DNA of 52,411 nucleotides from Hyphomonadaceae bacterium (GCA_019747815.1 JAIEQJ010000088.1:1-52411); one strand, 5' to 3'; positions 35,104 to 43,853 are shown, counted from the stretch's first letter. Program-made: numbers and translations. Notes: generated by a model not told the origin, from the sequence alone.

Positions 35104-35527
35104 GTCATTCCTCTCTTCCAGACCCGCTCTCGAGTCCCGCTGCCCGACGCCCGAAGAGACCACGATGCTCAGGCTAAACCATTCTTAGGAACTTAGACGC
35201 CACAAGTTAACAAAACCTAATTTTGCATTACGGGACAGTGCATTTTCGGACAATTCGACCCCGGCCGCCACCCCTCAGGCCCGGTATTCGTCCAAACGCA
35301 CACGCTCACGCCCTGCGGCCAAGCTGCCGCTGGATGTGTACGCCCAAATTGTCCTAAACCCCGCTCCGCAGCCCAACCCGTGCGGCCGCCGCCAAAATGA
35401 GGCACCTCGCCGGATCGCACCGCACAAGGCCATACCTAACTGATTTGCGACTCGCCCCCTAGAGGGGCTGGGCAAAAAAATGCTACCCCTGCCGTACTGC
35501 TCGTGAGAAGGGCGCGCGCGGCGTTGC

Positions 35528-35542
35528 TTAACCGCAACTTAA
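35528..35542 (+). promoter_or_regulatory. CtrA box
   Basis: TTAA-CCGCAAC-TTAA: a perfect match to the CtrA consensus TTAA-N7-TTAA. It lies 64 bp upstream of the sigma-54 promoter and 162 bp upstream of the fliJ-like start. It is also 425 bp upstream of ctrA on the other strand, so autoregulation is possible. Confidence 0.72.
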
Positions 35543-35605
35543 GCGCTCGGTGCCTACACTCCCGGCGTTAGGGCGGGGCACTGGCTTGCCGCAGAAATGG
35601 CGCCT

Positions 35606-35622
35606 TTGGCACGTCAATTGCT
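35606..35622 (+). promoter_or_regulatory. Sigma-54 (RpoN) promoter
   Basis: TTGGCACG-TCAA-TTGCT fits the -24/-12 consensus YTGGCACGrNNNTTGCW at all but one degenerate position, with the required 10 nt between the GG and GC. It points toward the fliJ-like gene, whose ATG is 82 bp downstream. Flagellar genes are common sigma-54 targets. Confidence 0.75.
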
Positions 35623-35703
35623 ATACGCGATCGACGGCGTCAACTATGAAACAGGCATGAGAATGCCGGCCCTGTATTGGTTCAAGGTGTTGGGGTATCG
35701 AGT

Positions 35704-36072
35704 ATGAAGCCACGTGATTCCGCGCTGAGGGCCAAGCGGTTTGAGGCCTCGGAAAAAGCGCGCAAGGTTGCCTCGCTGGAGGCCATGATCCGCGATTTCG
35801 AAACGATGATTTCGGATCTGTCCCGGCAGATCACCGCGGAAGAAGAGCGCACCGGCATCAAAGATCCCGCCCATTTTGCCTATTCAACTTTCAGCAAGGC
35901 TGCAGCGCAGCGCCGGGGCAATCTCGCGGCCTCGGTCGCGGATCTGAAGATGAAGCTCGACATCGCCAGGCGCGACCATGAGGATGCGGCCTCCGAGCTC
36001 ACGAAACTGGAGCCGGCCGAGGAGCGGGATCGGCTGATTCGCAAGGGTGACCCGCGCGCGATGGCTGGGTGA
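35704..36072 (+). CDS. fliJ: FliJ-like flagellar export protein
   Basis: A 122-residue, highly charged, helical coiled-coil protein (MKPRDSALRAKRFEASEKARKVAS, then FETMISDLSRQITAEEERTGIKDPAHFAYSTF). This matches the short FliJ-type protein that rhizobial genomes carry beside ctrA. FliJ couples the flagellar export ATPase to the export gate. The start at 35704 has a weak GGGG site. Regulation by sigma-54 and CtrA is suggested by the sites upstream. No other flagellar gene is in the window. Confidence 0.75.
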   Translation: MKPRDSALRAKRFEASEKARKVASLEAMIRDFETMISDLSRQITAEEERTGIKDPAHFAYSTFSKAAAQRRGNLAASVADLKMKLDIARRDHEDAASELTKLEPAEERDRLIRKGDPRAMAG

Positions 36073-36258
36073 CGGCGCGCTGCGCCTGGCCGCACTCCGG
36101 TGCGGAACGCCAACGTCGGTCCATTGCCATGCTGCTGTAGCGGCTGCTATCTCCATTGACGCGTCATCGCCGTCGCCCCGTTGCCATGGAGGGCCGTGAC
36201 CTGTTGATGTTCCACGCTTCGCCTTCGGGCCGCCTGGGATCTCGGCCAGGTAGCGACC

Positions 36259-36825
36259 ATGCAGTCACTACGCTCGATTTCGTTGACCATCCCCCTGTGG
36301 CTGGCGCTCGCGGCCTGCACCGCCTCCCTGCCGGTGCTGCCGCCGGCCCAGGCGCCCGTTCCGACCGGCAGTGCCGACCGCTCGGCGGCGCCGCTTGAAA
36401 CCGCGGTGATCGTGCCGGGCACGCCCACCGAAGTCTATGCCCTGGTGGCGCGTGGTGCTTTGGGATGCTGGTTCGGCGCCGAGGGCCCCCTGAAGCCGAC
36501 CCACGTGTTTCAGGCCGAGGCTGATCCGCCGGCAAAGGGAGGAGCCGCCGAAATCGTCCTGCATGAGCGGGATGAGTCCGCGCGCGACAAGCGCGGCGTG
36601 CGGGCCTACCGCATGTCCTTTACGACTGAGCCTGCGGGCGTTCGCATGCAGGTCTCCGTGCTCAAGATGGAACCGCAACTCGCTGCGCTGATGAGCAAGG
36701 ACGCCGAGGTGTGGGCCAAGGGCGGCACCGGTTGCCAGTTGCGCAGGCCCGCGCCACCGCAGCCGCCGACTCCGGTCGCAGGCAAAGGCGTGCCGGCAGC
36801 GGGAGCTGCAAGCAAGAAGCGCTGA
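36259..36825 (+). CDS. Putative lipoprotein
   Basis: A 188-residue protein with a lipoprotein signal peptide; the lipobox is LALAAC with C20 as the lipidated residue. A Pro-rich linker follows, then a domain of about 100 residues with VPGTPTEVYALVARGALGCWFGAEGPLKPTHVF, RAYRMSFTTEP and GTGCQLRRP, and a Pro/Ala/Lys-rich tail. Paired Cys (GCWFG and GCQL) may form a disulphide. I recognise no named family. Probably outer-membrane or inner-membrane anchored on the periplasmic side. Position within the ctrA island may be coincidental. Confidence 0.75.
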   Translation: MQSLRSISLTIPLWLALAACTASLPVLPPAQAPVPTGSADRSAAPLETAVIVPGTPTEVYALVARGALGCWFGAEGPLKPTHVFQAEADPPAKGGAAEIVLHERDESARDKRGVRAYRMSFTTEPAGVRMQVSVLKMEPQLAALMSKDAEVWAKGGTGCQLRRPAPPQPPTPVAGKGVPAAGAASKKR

Positions 36826-36905
36826 TCCGATTTTGCAACGATCCCGCACGCCGCTCTTGCGGACGCGGGGAGGGCACTGACACCGCCAGCACGTGGCGGA
36901 GATGT

Positions 36906-37184
36906 CTAATCCCGATACTCCTGAACGCGGGTTGCGCGCAGTCCCGGCAGGCCATGACGGTCGATCGAGCGTTGCCACGAAAGGAACTCGTCGACGGTCA
37001 GCTTGTAGCGCTCGCACGCCTCTTCGAGACTGAGCAGGCCGCCGCGCACGGCCGCGACGACCTCGGCTTTACGCCGAATGACCCAGCGCTTGGTTTCCTT
37101 GGGAGGAAGATCGGCGACGGTGAGCGGGCTGCCATCGGGGCCGATGACGTAGCGCACACGCGCCCTGTACTGTTGTTCGGTCAT
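36906..37184 (-). CDS. sciP: SciP (DUF1153), CtrA inhibitor
   Basis: A 92-residue helix-turn-helix protein nearly matching Caulobacter SciP as I recall it: RVRYVIGPDGSPLTVADLPP, KRWVIRRKAEVVAAVRGGLLSLEEACERYKLTVDEFLSWQ and RHGLPGLRATRVQ. SciP binds CtrA and stops it activating promoters in swarmer cells. The gene is within 2 kb of ctrA and 413 bp from mnmA, a conserved order. A CtrA-like box lies 50 bp upstream (37234-37248). Confidence 0.93.
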   Translation of the reverse strand: MTEQQYRARVRYVIGPDGSPLTVADLPPKETKRWVIRRKAEVVAAVRGGLLSLEEACERYKLTVDEFLSWQRSIDRHGLPGLRATRVQEYRD

Positions 37185-37233
37185 GATACTCGTTACACTC
37201 TGTCAGACCTGCAACGACACTAGCTGAACGCAA

Positions 37234-37248
37234 TTAAAATCGACCTAA
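37234..37248 (-). promoter_or_regulatory. CtrA-like box upstream of sciP
   Basis: On the minus strand TTAG-GTCGATT-TTAA, one mismatch from TTAA-N7-TTAA, 50 bp upstream of the sciP start codon. In Caulobacter sciP is activated by CtrA. Confidence 0.45.
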
Positions 37249-37412
37249 ACGACTGGGTAAATACTTGGCTAAGGCTTGGACCAATATTTGGTAACGTTAT
37301 GGTTAATTTGGCGCCAGGGTGCGAAAAATTCTCGGGCCTCTTGCGCCCTTTGGCCGGGACTGAAGGGCCCGGAGGCCGATTTGCGGGGGAGTGCTGCGGA
37401 TGGGCGCCAGAC

Positions 37413-37470
37413 TGTGGCCAAGTCTGTGGCCAAGTCTGTGGCCCAGTCTGTGGTCAAGTCTGTGGCCGGG
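37413..37470. repeat. 12-bp tandem repeat
   Basis: Unit TGTGGCCAAGTC, copies at 37413, 37425, 37437 (one change), 37449 (one change) and a partial at 37461. Being a multiple of three it keeps frames open on both strands, which explains the spurious repetitive frames here. Confidence 0.9.
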
Positions 37471-37597
37471 TGCCGCGTCGCCTCGCCCCAGCATTCGCCT
37501 TGATTGTGCCTGCCACCACAGCCATAGTGCCGGCGATCACGCAGGGAAGGCCACCACGCACGGCTCCATGCACCGCCTGTTAACCTGAACCGCCGCC

Positions 37598-38806
37598 ATG
37601 GCCAGTCCCACCCAGCCGCTCAACGGCAAGCGTCGGCGTGCATCGCGTGCGCGCCGTATCGTCGTGGCCATGTCCGGCGGCGTTGATTCCTCCGTGGCCG
37701 CCGCCTTGCTCAAGCAACAAGGGCACGAGGTCGTCGGCGTCACCCTGCAGCTCTACGACCACGGCGACGCGGTGGGGCGGCGCGGGGCGTGCTGTGCCGG
37801 CCAGGACATTCACGACGCGCGGCGGGTGGCCGACAAGCTCGGCATCCCCCACTACGTCCTCGACTACGAGCAGCGCTTCAGGGCGACGGTGATGCAGGCC
37901 TTCGCCGACAGCTATGTGGCGGGCGAGACGCCGATCCCGTGTGTCACCTGCAACCAGCAGATCAAGTTCCACGAGCTGCTGGCAACCGCCAAGGACCTCG
38001 ACGCGGAGGTGCTCGCCACCGGACACTACATCGAGCTGCGCTCCGGCGCCGCCGGGCCCGAGCTCTACCGGGCCTGCGACAGTGAGCGCGACCAGAGCTA
38101 CTTCCTCTTTGCCACCACGCGGGCGCAGTTGGCGTCCCTCATGTTCCCGCTGGGCGCCATGCAGAAGAGCGAGGTGCGCGCGCTGGCCCGCACGTTCGCC
38201 CTGCCGGTGGCGGATAAGTCCGACAGCCAGGATATCTGCTTCGTGCCGCAGGGGCGGTACACGAGCATTGTCGAGCGCCTGAAGCCCGGCGCCGCGGAGG
38301 CCGGCGACATCGTGCATGTGGACGGACGCGTGCTCGGCCGCCATGACGGGATCATCAACTACACGATCGGTCAGCGTCGCGGACTGGGCGTCGCCGGCCC
38401 GGCGCCGCTCTATGTGGTCCGGCTCGATGCTGACGCCAAGCGCGTCGTTGTGGGGCCGCGCGAGAGCCTCAACGTGCATTGGATCAGCCTGCGGGACGTC
38501 AACTGGCTGGGCAGCACGCCGCTGCCCGAGGCAGGGCTTGATGTGGCTGCGCGCGTGCGGTCGAGCGCCCTGCCCCAGCCGGCGACGGTCTTTGCGCATG
38601 GCGGCAAGGCGAAAGTTCTTTTGCGCGACGGCGAGTATGGTATTGCCGCCGGCCAGGCCTGCGTCTTCTATGCCGATACGTCCCCGCGGGCCCGGGTCCT
38701 GGGTGGCGGCTGGATCGAGCGTGCCGTGAGCCGCAGCGAGCAGCCGGCCCGGCCGGTGCCGGGAATTGACGTCGCAGCGGAACCGGTGCGGTTACGACAA
38801 GGTTGA
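37598..38806 (+). CDS. mnmA: tRNA-specific 2-thiouridylase MnmA
   Basis: Thiolates U34 of tRNA for Lys, Glu and Gln, using ATP and persulphide sulphur. 402 residues. The PP-loop is SGGVDS (26-31) in the N-terminal domain. The catalytic cysteine pair is C118 ([17 protein letters not shown]) and C214 ([13 protein letters not shown]). TGHYIELR and the central domain ([22 protein letters not shown]) are conserved. The C-terminal beta domain ends near ARVLGGGWI, with a short extra tail. It lies 20 bp before pmtA's region and is probably co-transcribed with it. Confidence 0.95.
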   Translation: MASPTQPLNGKRRRASRARRIVVAMSGGVDSSVAAALLKQQGHEVVGVTLQLYDHGDAVGRRGACCAGQDIHDARRVADKLGIPHYVLDYEQRFRATVMQAFADSYVAGETPIPCVTCNQQIKFHELLATAKDLDAEVLATGHYIELRSGAAGPELYRACDSERDQSYFLFATTRAQLASLMFPLGAMQKSEVRALARTFALPVADKSDSQDICFVPQGRYTSIVERLKPGAAEAGDIVHVDGRVLGRHDGIINYTIGQRRGLGVAGPAPLYVVRLDADAKRVVVGPRESLNVHWISLRDVNWLGSTPLPEAGLDVAARVRSSALPQPATVFAHGGKAKVLLRDGEYGIAAGQACVFYADTSPRARVLGGGWIERAVSRSEQPARPVPGIDVAAEPVRLRQG

Positions 38807-38826
38807 ACTGGAGGGAGAGACTGACC

Positions 38827-39543
38827 ATGAAGTCGATGTTGCGTTCGGTCGAACAGCGCGCGCCTAAGTTTTTGAAGCGCTTCGCGGACGCGAAGGCAGG
38901 TACGCAGATGGACGAGGACGCCATCCGCAGTGCGTACCGGCGCTGGGCTCCCGTCTATGACAAGACCTTCGGGCTCGTTGCCTCGGAAGGGCGCAAGCAT
39001 GCGGTGGAGATCATCAACAAGCGCCACGGGCGGGTGCTGGAGGTGGGCGTGGGCACCGGTCTGTCGCTGCCGACCTATCGGCGCAGCCTCGAGATCGTCG
39101 GCATCGATTTGTCGCCGGAGATGCTGGACAAGGCGCGTGAGCGCGTCACCGCCGACGGCCTCACCAACGTCACGGGCCTGCATGAGATGGATGCCGGCGA
39201 CCTGAAGTTCCCCGACGCCTCCTTCGACACCGTGGTCGCCATGTACGTGATGACGGTGGTGCCCGACCCCGAGCAGGTCATGCGCGAGCTCTCCCGCGTG
39301 TGCCGGCCCGGCGGCGAGGTCTTGATCGTGAACCATTTCAGCTCCGATGACGGCATGCGCGGCTGGGTCGAGCGGCGGATGGCCCCTTTCGCCGACAAGC
39401 TCGGCTGGCGCCCCGTGTTCGATGTGGAGCGCGTGCTGGTATGCGATGATTTGCAACTGCTGGAACGGCGCGGTCTGCGCCCGCTCGGCCTGTTCACGAT
39501 GATGCGCTTCAAGAAGGCCAGCGAAGCGAAGGTGGCGGCGTAG
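38827..39543 (+). CDS. pmtA: Phosphatidylethanolamine N-methyltransferase (Rhodobacter-type PmtA)
   Basis: Soluble or peripheral class I methyltransferase that makes phosphatidylcholine from phosphatidylethanolamine with SAM. 238 residues. Start ATG 38827 has GGAGGGAGA upstream. The substrate-near motif AYRRWAPVYDKTFG is followed by SAM motif I (VLEVGVGTGLSLPTY), motif II (IVGIDLSPEML) and the post-I LSRVCRPGGEVLIVNHF. These features match the Rhodobacter PmtA group more than ubiquinone methyltransferases, the main alternative. 20 bp after mnmA. Confidence 0.85.
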   Translation: MKSMLRSVEQRAPKFLKRFADAKAGTQMDEDAIRSAYRRWAPVYDKTFGLVASEGRKHAVEIINKRHGRVLEVGVGTGLSLPTYRRSLEIVGIDLSPEMLDKARERVTADGLTNVTGLHEMDAGDLKFPDASFDTVVAMYVMTVVPDPEQVMRELSRVCRPGGEVLIVNHFSSDDGMRGWVERRMAPFADKLGWRPVFDVERVLVCDDLQLLERRGLRPLGLFTMMRFKKASEAKVAA

Positions 39544-39606
39544 GGGGACGGTCGAGCCGCTGGGGTTGCCGGGCGGGGCTTGTGCGGGCCGGGCGTTCAG
39601 CTTGCC

Positions 39607-39636
39607 TTGACAGCTCCGAGCACCGCTCCTTATATC
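39607..39636 (+). promoter_or_regulatory. Sigma-70 promoter for tRNA-Met
   Basis: TTGACA (39607-39612) and TTATATC (39630-39636) at 17-18 bp spacing, about 65 bp upstream of the tRNA. The perfect -35 is rare in this window. Confidence 0.65.
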
Positions 39637-39703
39637 GCGCACGTTTCAGGGCTGCGCCCGGTGGCCATGCGGGGCCGGACGCGTTTGACCCACTTTCGAT
39701 TGT

Positions 39704-39780
39704 GGCGGAGTAGCTCAGTTGGTTAGAGCGGCGGAATCATAATCCGTAGGTCGCCGGTTCAAGTCCGGCCTCCGCTACCA
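39704..39780 (+). tRNA. tRNA-Met (CAT), elongator type
   Basis: A 77-nt cloverleaf: acceptor GGCGGAG / CTCCGCT with a G-U first pair, T8 A9, D-arm GCTC...GAGC, anticodon stem GCGGA/TCCGT around loop ATCATAA with anticodon CAT, T-arm GCCGG TTCAAGT CCGGC, discriminator A and encoded CCA. It lacks the initiator tRNA features and is unlike tRNA-Ile(CAT). Confidence 0.95.
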
Positions 39781-39807
39781 GTCCTCACATGTGTCCGACC
39801 CGAGCCT

Positions 39808-39843
39808 GACACGGTTGGGGTCCCCTTCGGGGCCTGCCGTGTC
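39808..39843. repeat. Nested hairpin after tRNA-Met
   Basis: Outer arms GACACGG / CCGTGTC enclose CCCC-TTCG-GGGG. A stable stem without a T-tract; may end tRNA or liv transcripts. Confidence 0.55.
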
Positions 39844-39845
39844 GC

Positions 39846-39874
39846 GGCGTTGGCACCTTGCGGGCGCCAACGCC
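39846..39874. repeat. Second hairpin after tRNA-Met
   Basis: GGCGTTGGC, 11-nt loop, GCCAACGCC: perfect 9-bp stem, 31 bp after the stop of the convergent binding-protein gene. No T-tract on either strand. Confidence 0.55.
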
Positions 39875-39904
39875 TGACGTGTCACACCACCTGCTGCGAC
39901 CCGA

Positions 39905-41164
39905 TCACAGCTTGGCTTTGTCGGCCCACGACGGTGCCGGATACTGCGTGTCGCAGGCGGCCAGCTCGAAGGGATAGATCGTGCAGTACTTGCCCTTCTG
40001 CACCTGCATGAGGATCGGCCGCACCAGCTCGTTCTGGCCCTTGGCGTTGAACTTCACGCCCTTGTAGGGAACGATGAGCTGATCGGGCGGGATGTTCGTC
40101 GTGGTCAGGGCCACGCGGATCTTCTCCGGGTCGGTCGACCCTGCCCGGTTGATGGCGTCGAGCAGCGTCATGATGCCGGTGAACACGCGCGCGGGCACGT
40201 CGGACAGCTCCCGGCCGTTGGAGTGCTTCTTGAAGATCTCGTTGACCTTGGTGATGAGCGGGATGCGGTTGGCGAGGTCGTTGTTGTAGGGCGAGCGCGA
40301 TATTGCGCCCTCGGCGTCCTTGCCCATGGTGCTGAGGAACGTCGGGTCGGTGAAGCCCGCGTTCTGCGCAATCACCAGCTTGGGATTGTAGTCCAGCTCC
40401 TTCGACGTCTTGAGCAGCAGGAACGTGTCGGAGGTGTAGGACGACGGCAGCAGCACGTCGGCGTTGGCGGCCTTCAGCCGCTGCACCTCGGACGACAGCG
40501 AGGTGGTCTGGGCCTTGTAGGTGATCTTCTCGAGCACCTTGAGGCCGAACTCCTGCGCCACCTTGGCCTGCACCTTTCCGCTGTCGGTGCCGAAGGCCGT
40601 GTCCTCGTGGAAGATCGAGACGGTGTCGATCTTCTTGCCGGTTTTCGCCGATAGGTCCTTCACGAAGTCGAACATCAGCTTGGAGAAGTCCTCGTCCGTG
40701 GGCGTGGTGCGGAAGAAGAACTTGAAGCCGCGCTCGGTGAGCAACGGCGAGGTCGAGGAGGCATTCACGAACGGAATGCCGGCGCGCTCGGCCGCCTGGC
40801 TTGCAGCCCCCGTCACCGACGAGAAGTAGGCGCCCAGCAGCGCGTGCACCTTCTCCTGCGTGATGAGGCGCTCGGTCTCGCTCAGGCCCACCTCCGGCTT
40901 GCCCTGGTGGTCGGAGACGAAGATCCTCACCTTGGCGCCGCCGAGGCCCGGCAAACCCTTGCCCTTGGCCAGCGCCAGGGGCATGTCGGCGCCTTCGTTG
41001 ACGATCTCCACCGCCGTCTTCACTGCGGCCACGGCATCGACGCCGACCTGCGCCACCGGACCGGACAGGGGATAGAGCACGCCGATCTTCACTTCCTGCT
41101 GCGCCTGGGCGGCCGAGCACATGAGGAATGCGGCCGCAGCCGCGAACAAGACTTTTGGTTTCAT
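39905..41164 (-). CDS. Branched-chain amino acid-type ABC transporter, substrate-binding protein
   Basis: A 419-residue periplasmic binding protein (type I fold, LivJ-like) with a signal peptide of about 22 residues ending AAQAQ. The start at 41164 has AGAGG upstream. It begins EVKIGVLYPLSGPVAQVG, the hallmark of the LivJ/amide-binding group, and has GAYFSSVTGAASQAAERAGIPFVNASS and the type I SBP lobe pattern throughout. It is divergent (79 bp) from the permease and ATPase genes livHMGF, which are its likely partners. Ligand may be a branched-chain amino acid, amide or urea; not readable. Confidence 0.92.
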   Translation of the reverse strand: MKPKVLFAAAAAFLMCSAAQAQQEVKIGVLYPLSGPVAQVGVDAVAAVKTAVEIVNEGADMPLALAKGKGLPGLGGAKVRIFVSDHQGKPEVGLSETERLITQEKVHALLGAYFSSVTGAASQAAERAGIPFVNASSTSPLLTERGFKFFFRTTPTDEDFSKLMFDFVKDLSAKTGKKIDTVSIFHEDTAFGTDSGKVQAKVAQEFGLKVLEKITYKAQTTSLSSEVQRLKAANADVLLPSSYTSDTFLLLKTSKELDYNPKLVIAQNAGFTDPTFLSTMGKDAEGAISRSPYNNDLANRIPLITKVNEIFKKHSNGRELSDVPARVFTGIMTLLDAINRAGSTDPEKIRVALTTTNIPPDQLIVPYKGVKFNAKGQNELVRPILMQVQKGKYCTIYPFELAACDTQYPAPSWADKAKL

Positions 41165-41243
41165 GGACCTCTTTGACCTCTTTCCTTCAAGACGCATAAC
41201 GTGAGATATCAGGATTTCGCCGGTCTTCGCAGAGCAAAGTCAA

Positions 41244-42107
41244 TTGTCGAAAGAGTTCATCATCCAGGCCATCGTCAGCGGCGTGCTGATGGGGCTGATC
41301 TATGCCCTCGTTGCGGTCGGTCTCAGCTTGATTTTCGGGCTGATGGAGATCGTGAATTTTGCCCACGGCGAATTTCTGATGTGGGCCATGTACGCATCGT
41401 TCTGGTTCTGGGTGCTGGGCCTCGACCCGCTCTTTGCCCTGCCGCTGGTGGCGGCCTTGCTCGGGCTGGCGGGCCTCTTGGTGCACTACGGCATCATCCG
41501 ACGCCTGCTGACCGCGCCGATGCTTGCGCAGGTGTGCGGCACGTTCGGCCTGGCGGTCGCCATGCGGGCCGCAGCGCAGTATCTCTGGACGCCCGACTTT
41601 CGCACCATCACCAATCCCCTGATCGCCGGCCGCGTGCAGATCGGCCCGATCTTCATCGGCCAGCCGCAGCTGGTTGCCGGCGCCGTCTGCCTGCTGGCGT
41701 TCGTTCTGCTGTGGCTGTTCGTGACGCGCACGGAAACCGGGCTTGCCCTGCAGGCCACGGCGCAGGACCGGCAGGCCGCGGCGGTGATGGGCATACCCAC
41801 CGAGCGCATGTCGGCGCTCGGCTGGGCGATCGGGCTCGGCTGCGTCGGTGTCGCGGGCACGATGCTCTCGACCTTCTTCTACGTCTTTCCCGATGTGGGC
41901 GCGAGCTTTGCGCCGCTGGCCTTCGTCGCCGTCGCGCTCGGCGGGTTTGGCAGCATCCTCGGCAGTCTTGTCGCCGGCGTGCTGATCGGCCTGGTCGAAT
42001 CTCTGGGTGGCCTTCTCATCGATCCTTCCTACAAGACGCTGATCGTGTTCGGGCTGTATCTCGCGGTTGTTCTCGTCAGGCCCATGGGCCTGTTCGGCAG
42101 GTTTTGA
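41244..42107 (+). CDS. livH: ABC transporter permease LivH
   Basis: A 287-residue inner-membrane permease with about eight membrane segments. The start is a TTG at 41244 (reading MSKEFIIQAIVSGVLMG), supported by alignment to the family N-terminus; no ATG gives this end, and the ribosome site is weak. The LivH signature FGLMEIVNFAHGEFLMWAMY and the EAA-like loop (TAQDRQAAAVMGIPTERMSALGWAIG) are present. LivM follows 3 bp later. First gene of the livHMGF operon. Confidence 0.93.
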   Translation: MSKEFIIQAIVSGVLMGLIYALVAVGLSLIFGLMEIVNFAHGEFLMWAMYASFWFWVLGLDPLFALPLVAALLGLAGLLVHYGIIRRLLTAPMLAQVCGTFGLAVAMRAAAQYLWTPDFRTITNPLIAGRVQIGPIFIGQPQLVAGAVCLLAFVLLWLFVTRTETGLALQATAQDRQAAAVMGIPTERMSALGWAIGLGCVGVAGTMLSTFFYVFPDVGASFAPLAFVAVALGGFGSILGSLVAGVLIGLVESLGGLLIDPSYKTLIVFGLYLAVVLVRPMGLFGRF

Positions 42108-42110
42108 CCG

Positions 42111-43139
42111 ATGCCCTCCGATCAGGCGCGCATGCTGGAAGCGGCCCGTGCGGAGCCGCTGTGGCCGAAACCGCCCGCGTGGGCCACCGCGCTCGGCGCG
42201 GTTGGCGCCGCCGTGCTCCTCGCCTATCCGCTGCTCATCACCTCGACCTTCGCGCAGCACACCATGATCCTGATCTTCCTCTACGCGGTGATGGCGCAAT
42301 CGTGGAACGTGATCGCGGGGCTGTCGGGCCAGATCAGCCTCGGGCACGCGATGTTCTTCGGCATCGGCGCCTATACGGTGGGCGTGCTCGACACCAAATT
42401 CGGCATCACGCCCTGGATCGGCATCGTCGTCGGCATGCTGCTTGCGGCGCTGGCCGCCGTGGCCGTCGGCATCCCGACCTTGCGCCTCAAGGGACATTAC
42501 TTCGCCATCGCCACGCTGCTCATCGGCTCCAGCGTGCAGATCATCTTTGCGCGCTGGGACTGGGTGGGTGCGGCGTCCGGGCTGTTCCTGCCGCTGAAGC
42601 GCGGCTCGCCGTGGCTCGACTTTCAGTTTCATACCAGCAAGGTGCCCTACTACTATCTGTCCCTTGCCGTCGCCGTGCTCGCCTTCCTGGTGGTGTGGCG
42701 GCTGCGCCGCAGCCGCCTGGGCTTCCGCCTGCAGGCGCTGCGCGATGATGCGGATGCGGCGGCGAGCCTGGGCATTGCCGTTGCCCGGCACAAGGTGCTG
42801 GCCTTCATGATCTCAGGCGCCATGATGGCGGCGGCGGGCAGCTTCTATACCCAGTACGTGCTGGTGCTCGACCCCGAGCGCGTGTTCTCGATCGACATCT
42901 CCATCATCGTCGTCCTGATGACCGTGGTCGGCGGCAGCGGCACGCTGTGGGGGCCGGCGCTGGGCGCGGCGCTGCTGGTGCCGCTGTCGGAGTACAGCCG
43001 GATCTGGTTCGGCAGCACCGGGCGCACGATCGACCTGATGATCTATGGCGCGCTGATCGTCGCTATCTGCATGTGGCGGCCGTCGGGGCTCTTGAGCTTG
43101 TTTGCGGAGCGCATTCGGCGCCGGGCGGCAAGCCCGTGA
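42111..43139 (+). CDS. livM: ABC transporter permease LivM
   Basis: A 342-residue partner permease with about nine hydrophobic segments after a cytoplasmic N-terminus. Motifs are WNVIAGLSGQISLGHAMFFGIGAY and the EAA loop LQALRDDADAAASLGIAVARHKVLAFMISGAM. The stop codon overlaps the GTG start of livG by 4 nt (GTGA), indicating coupled translation. Confidence 0.93.
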   Translation: MPSDQARMLEAARAEPLWPKPPAWATALGAVGAAVLLAYPLLITSTFAQHTMILIFLYAVMAQSWNVIAGLSGQISLGHAMFFGIGAYTVGVLDTKFGITPWIGIVVGMLLAALAAVAVGIPTLRLKGHYFAIATLLIGSSVQIIFARWDWVGAASGLFLPLKRGSPWLDFQFHTSKVPYYYLSLAVAVLAFLVVWRLRRSRLGFRLQALRDDADAAASLGIAVARHKVLAFMISGAMMAAAGSFYTQYVLVLDPERVFSIDISIIVVLMTVVGGSGTLWGPALGAALLVPLSEYSRIWFGSTGRTIDLMIYGALIVAICMWRPSGLLSLFAERIRRRAASP

Positions 43140-43853
43140 GCCTCATCCTCGATGTCAAGAACCTGACCAAGAGGTTCGGCGGCGTCGTTGCCAACAACGA
43201 CATTTCGTTCGACGTGAAGGCGGGCGAGATCCTCGGCATCATCGGACCCAACGGTGCCGGCAAGTCGACGCTGTTCGACCTGATCACCAATTTCCAGACC
43301 CCGGACTCCGGCCACGTCTTCTTCCAGGGCCGCGAGATCACGGGCCTGCGCCCCGACCGCATCAGCAAGCTCGGCATCGCGCGCACCTTCCAGAAGCTCA
43401 AGCCGTTCTCCGATCTCACCGTCACCGAGAACGTCATGGTGGGCGCGCTGGCCAGGACGCCGCACATGCCGGAGGCGCGCAACGCAGCGCTCGAGGCGCT
43501 CGCCTTCGTCGACCTGCTGGAGAAGCGCAATCACTTCGCGCGCGAGCTGTCGACGGGGCAGCGCAAGCGGCTGGAGCTGGCCCGCGGCCTCGCCATGGAG
43601 CCGCGCCTCATCCTGATGGACGAGGTGACCGGCGGCGTCGATCAGCGCACCATCCCGGGCCTCGTCGAGCTGGTGCTGGAGCTCAAGCGCCGCGGCACCA
43701 CCATCGTCACCATCGAGCACAACATGCAGGTCATGATGCGGATCTCCGACCGCATCCTCGCCCTCTATGCGGGCCGCCGCATCGCTTTCGGGCCGCCGCA
43801 GGAGGTGAGCAACGACCCGGCCGTTGTCGATGCCTATCTCGGGGGCACGCCCG

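Larger units (their letters stand above)
35104..35703. other. Divergent regulatory region between ctrA and fliJ-like gene
   Basis: A 600-bp gap without a gene. It holds AT-rich sequence next to ctrA (35164-35230) with several TTAA/CTAA half-sites at non-canonical spacing, then the CtrA box at 35528 and the sigma-54 promoter at 35606. Long leader regions are usual for ctrA, which has multiple promoters in Caulobacter. Confidence 0.6.
37185..37597. other. Intergenic region between sciP and mnmA
   Basis: A 413-bp divergent gap. AT-rich next to sciP (37185-37315), with the CtrA-like site, then a GC-rich part with a 12-bp tandem repeat (37413-37470). Open frames across the tandem repeat are low-complexity and not supported as genes. 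Confidence 0.6.

Noticed and set aside
35164-35240. TTAA/CTAA half-sites close to ctrA as CtrA boxes
   Set aside because: Spacing is 4 or 6 nt, not 7; possible weak half-sites only.
35132-35453. GAGTC (35132) and GACTC (35449) as CcrM methylation control sites of ctrA
   Set aside because: Two GANTC sites in 600 bp is about chance expectation, so no regulatory claim is made.
36090-36105. CCGCAC-TCCG-GTGCGG hairpin after the fliJ-like gene as terminator
   Set aside because: 6-bp stem with no T-tract; too weak to call.
37413-37470. CRISPR array
   Set aside because: Units are contiguous without spacers and no cas genes are nearby. The other repeats are palindromes or short tandems, not CRISPR.
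37269-37494. Small repetitive proteins across the 12-bp tandem repeat
   Set aside because: Open frames exist on both strands only because the period is a multiple of three; no ribosome sites.
41187-42791. 534-codon minus-strand frame opposite livH/livM
   Set aside because: Shadow with low-complexity composition; permease motifs on the plus strand are clear.
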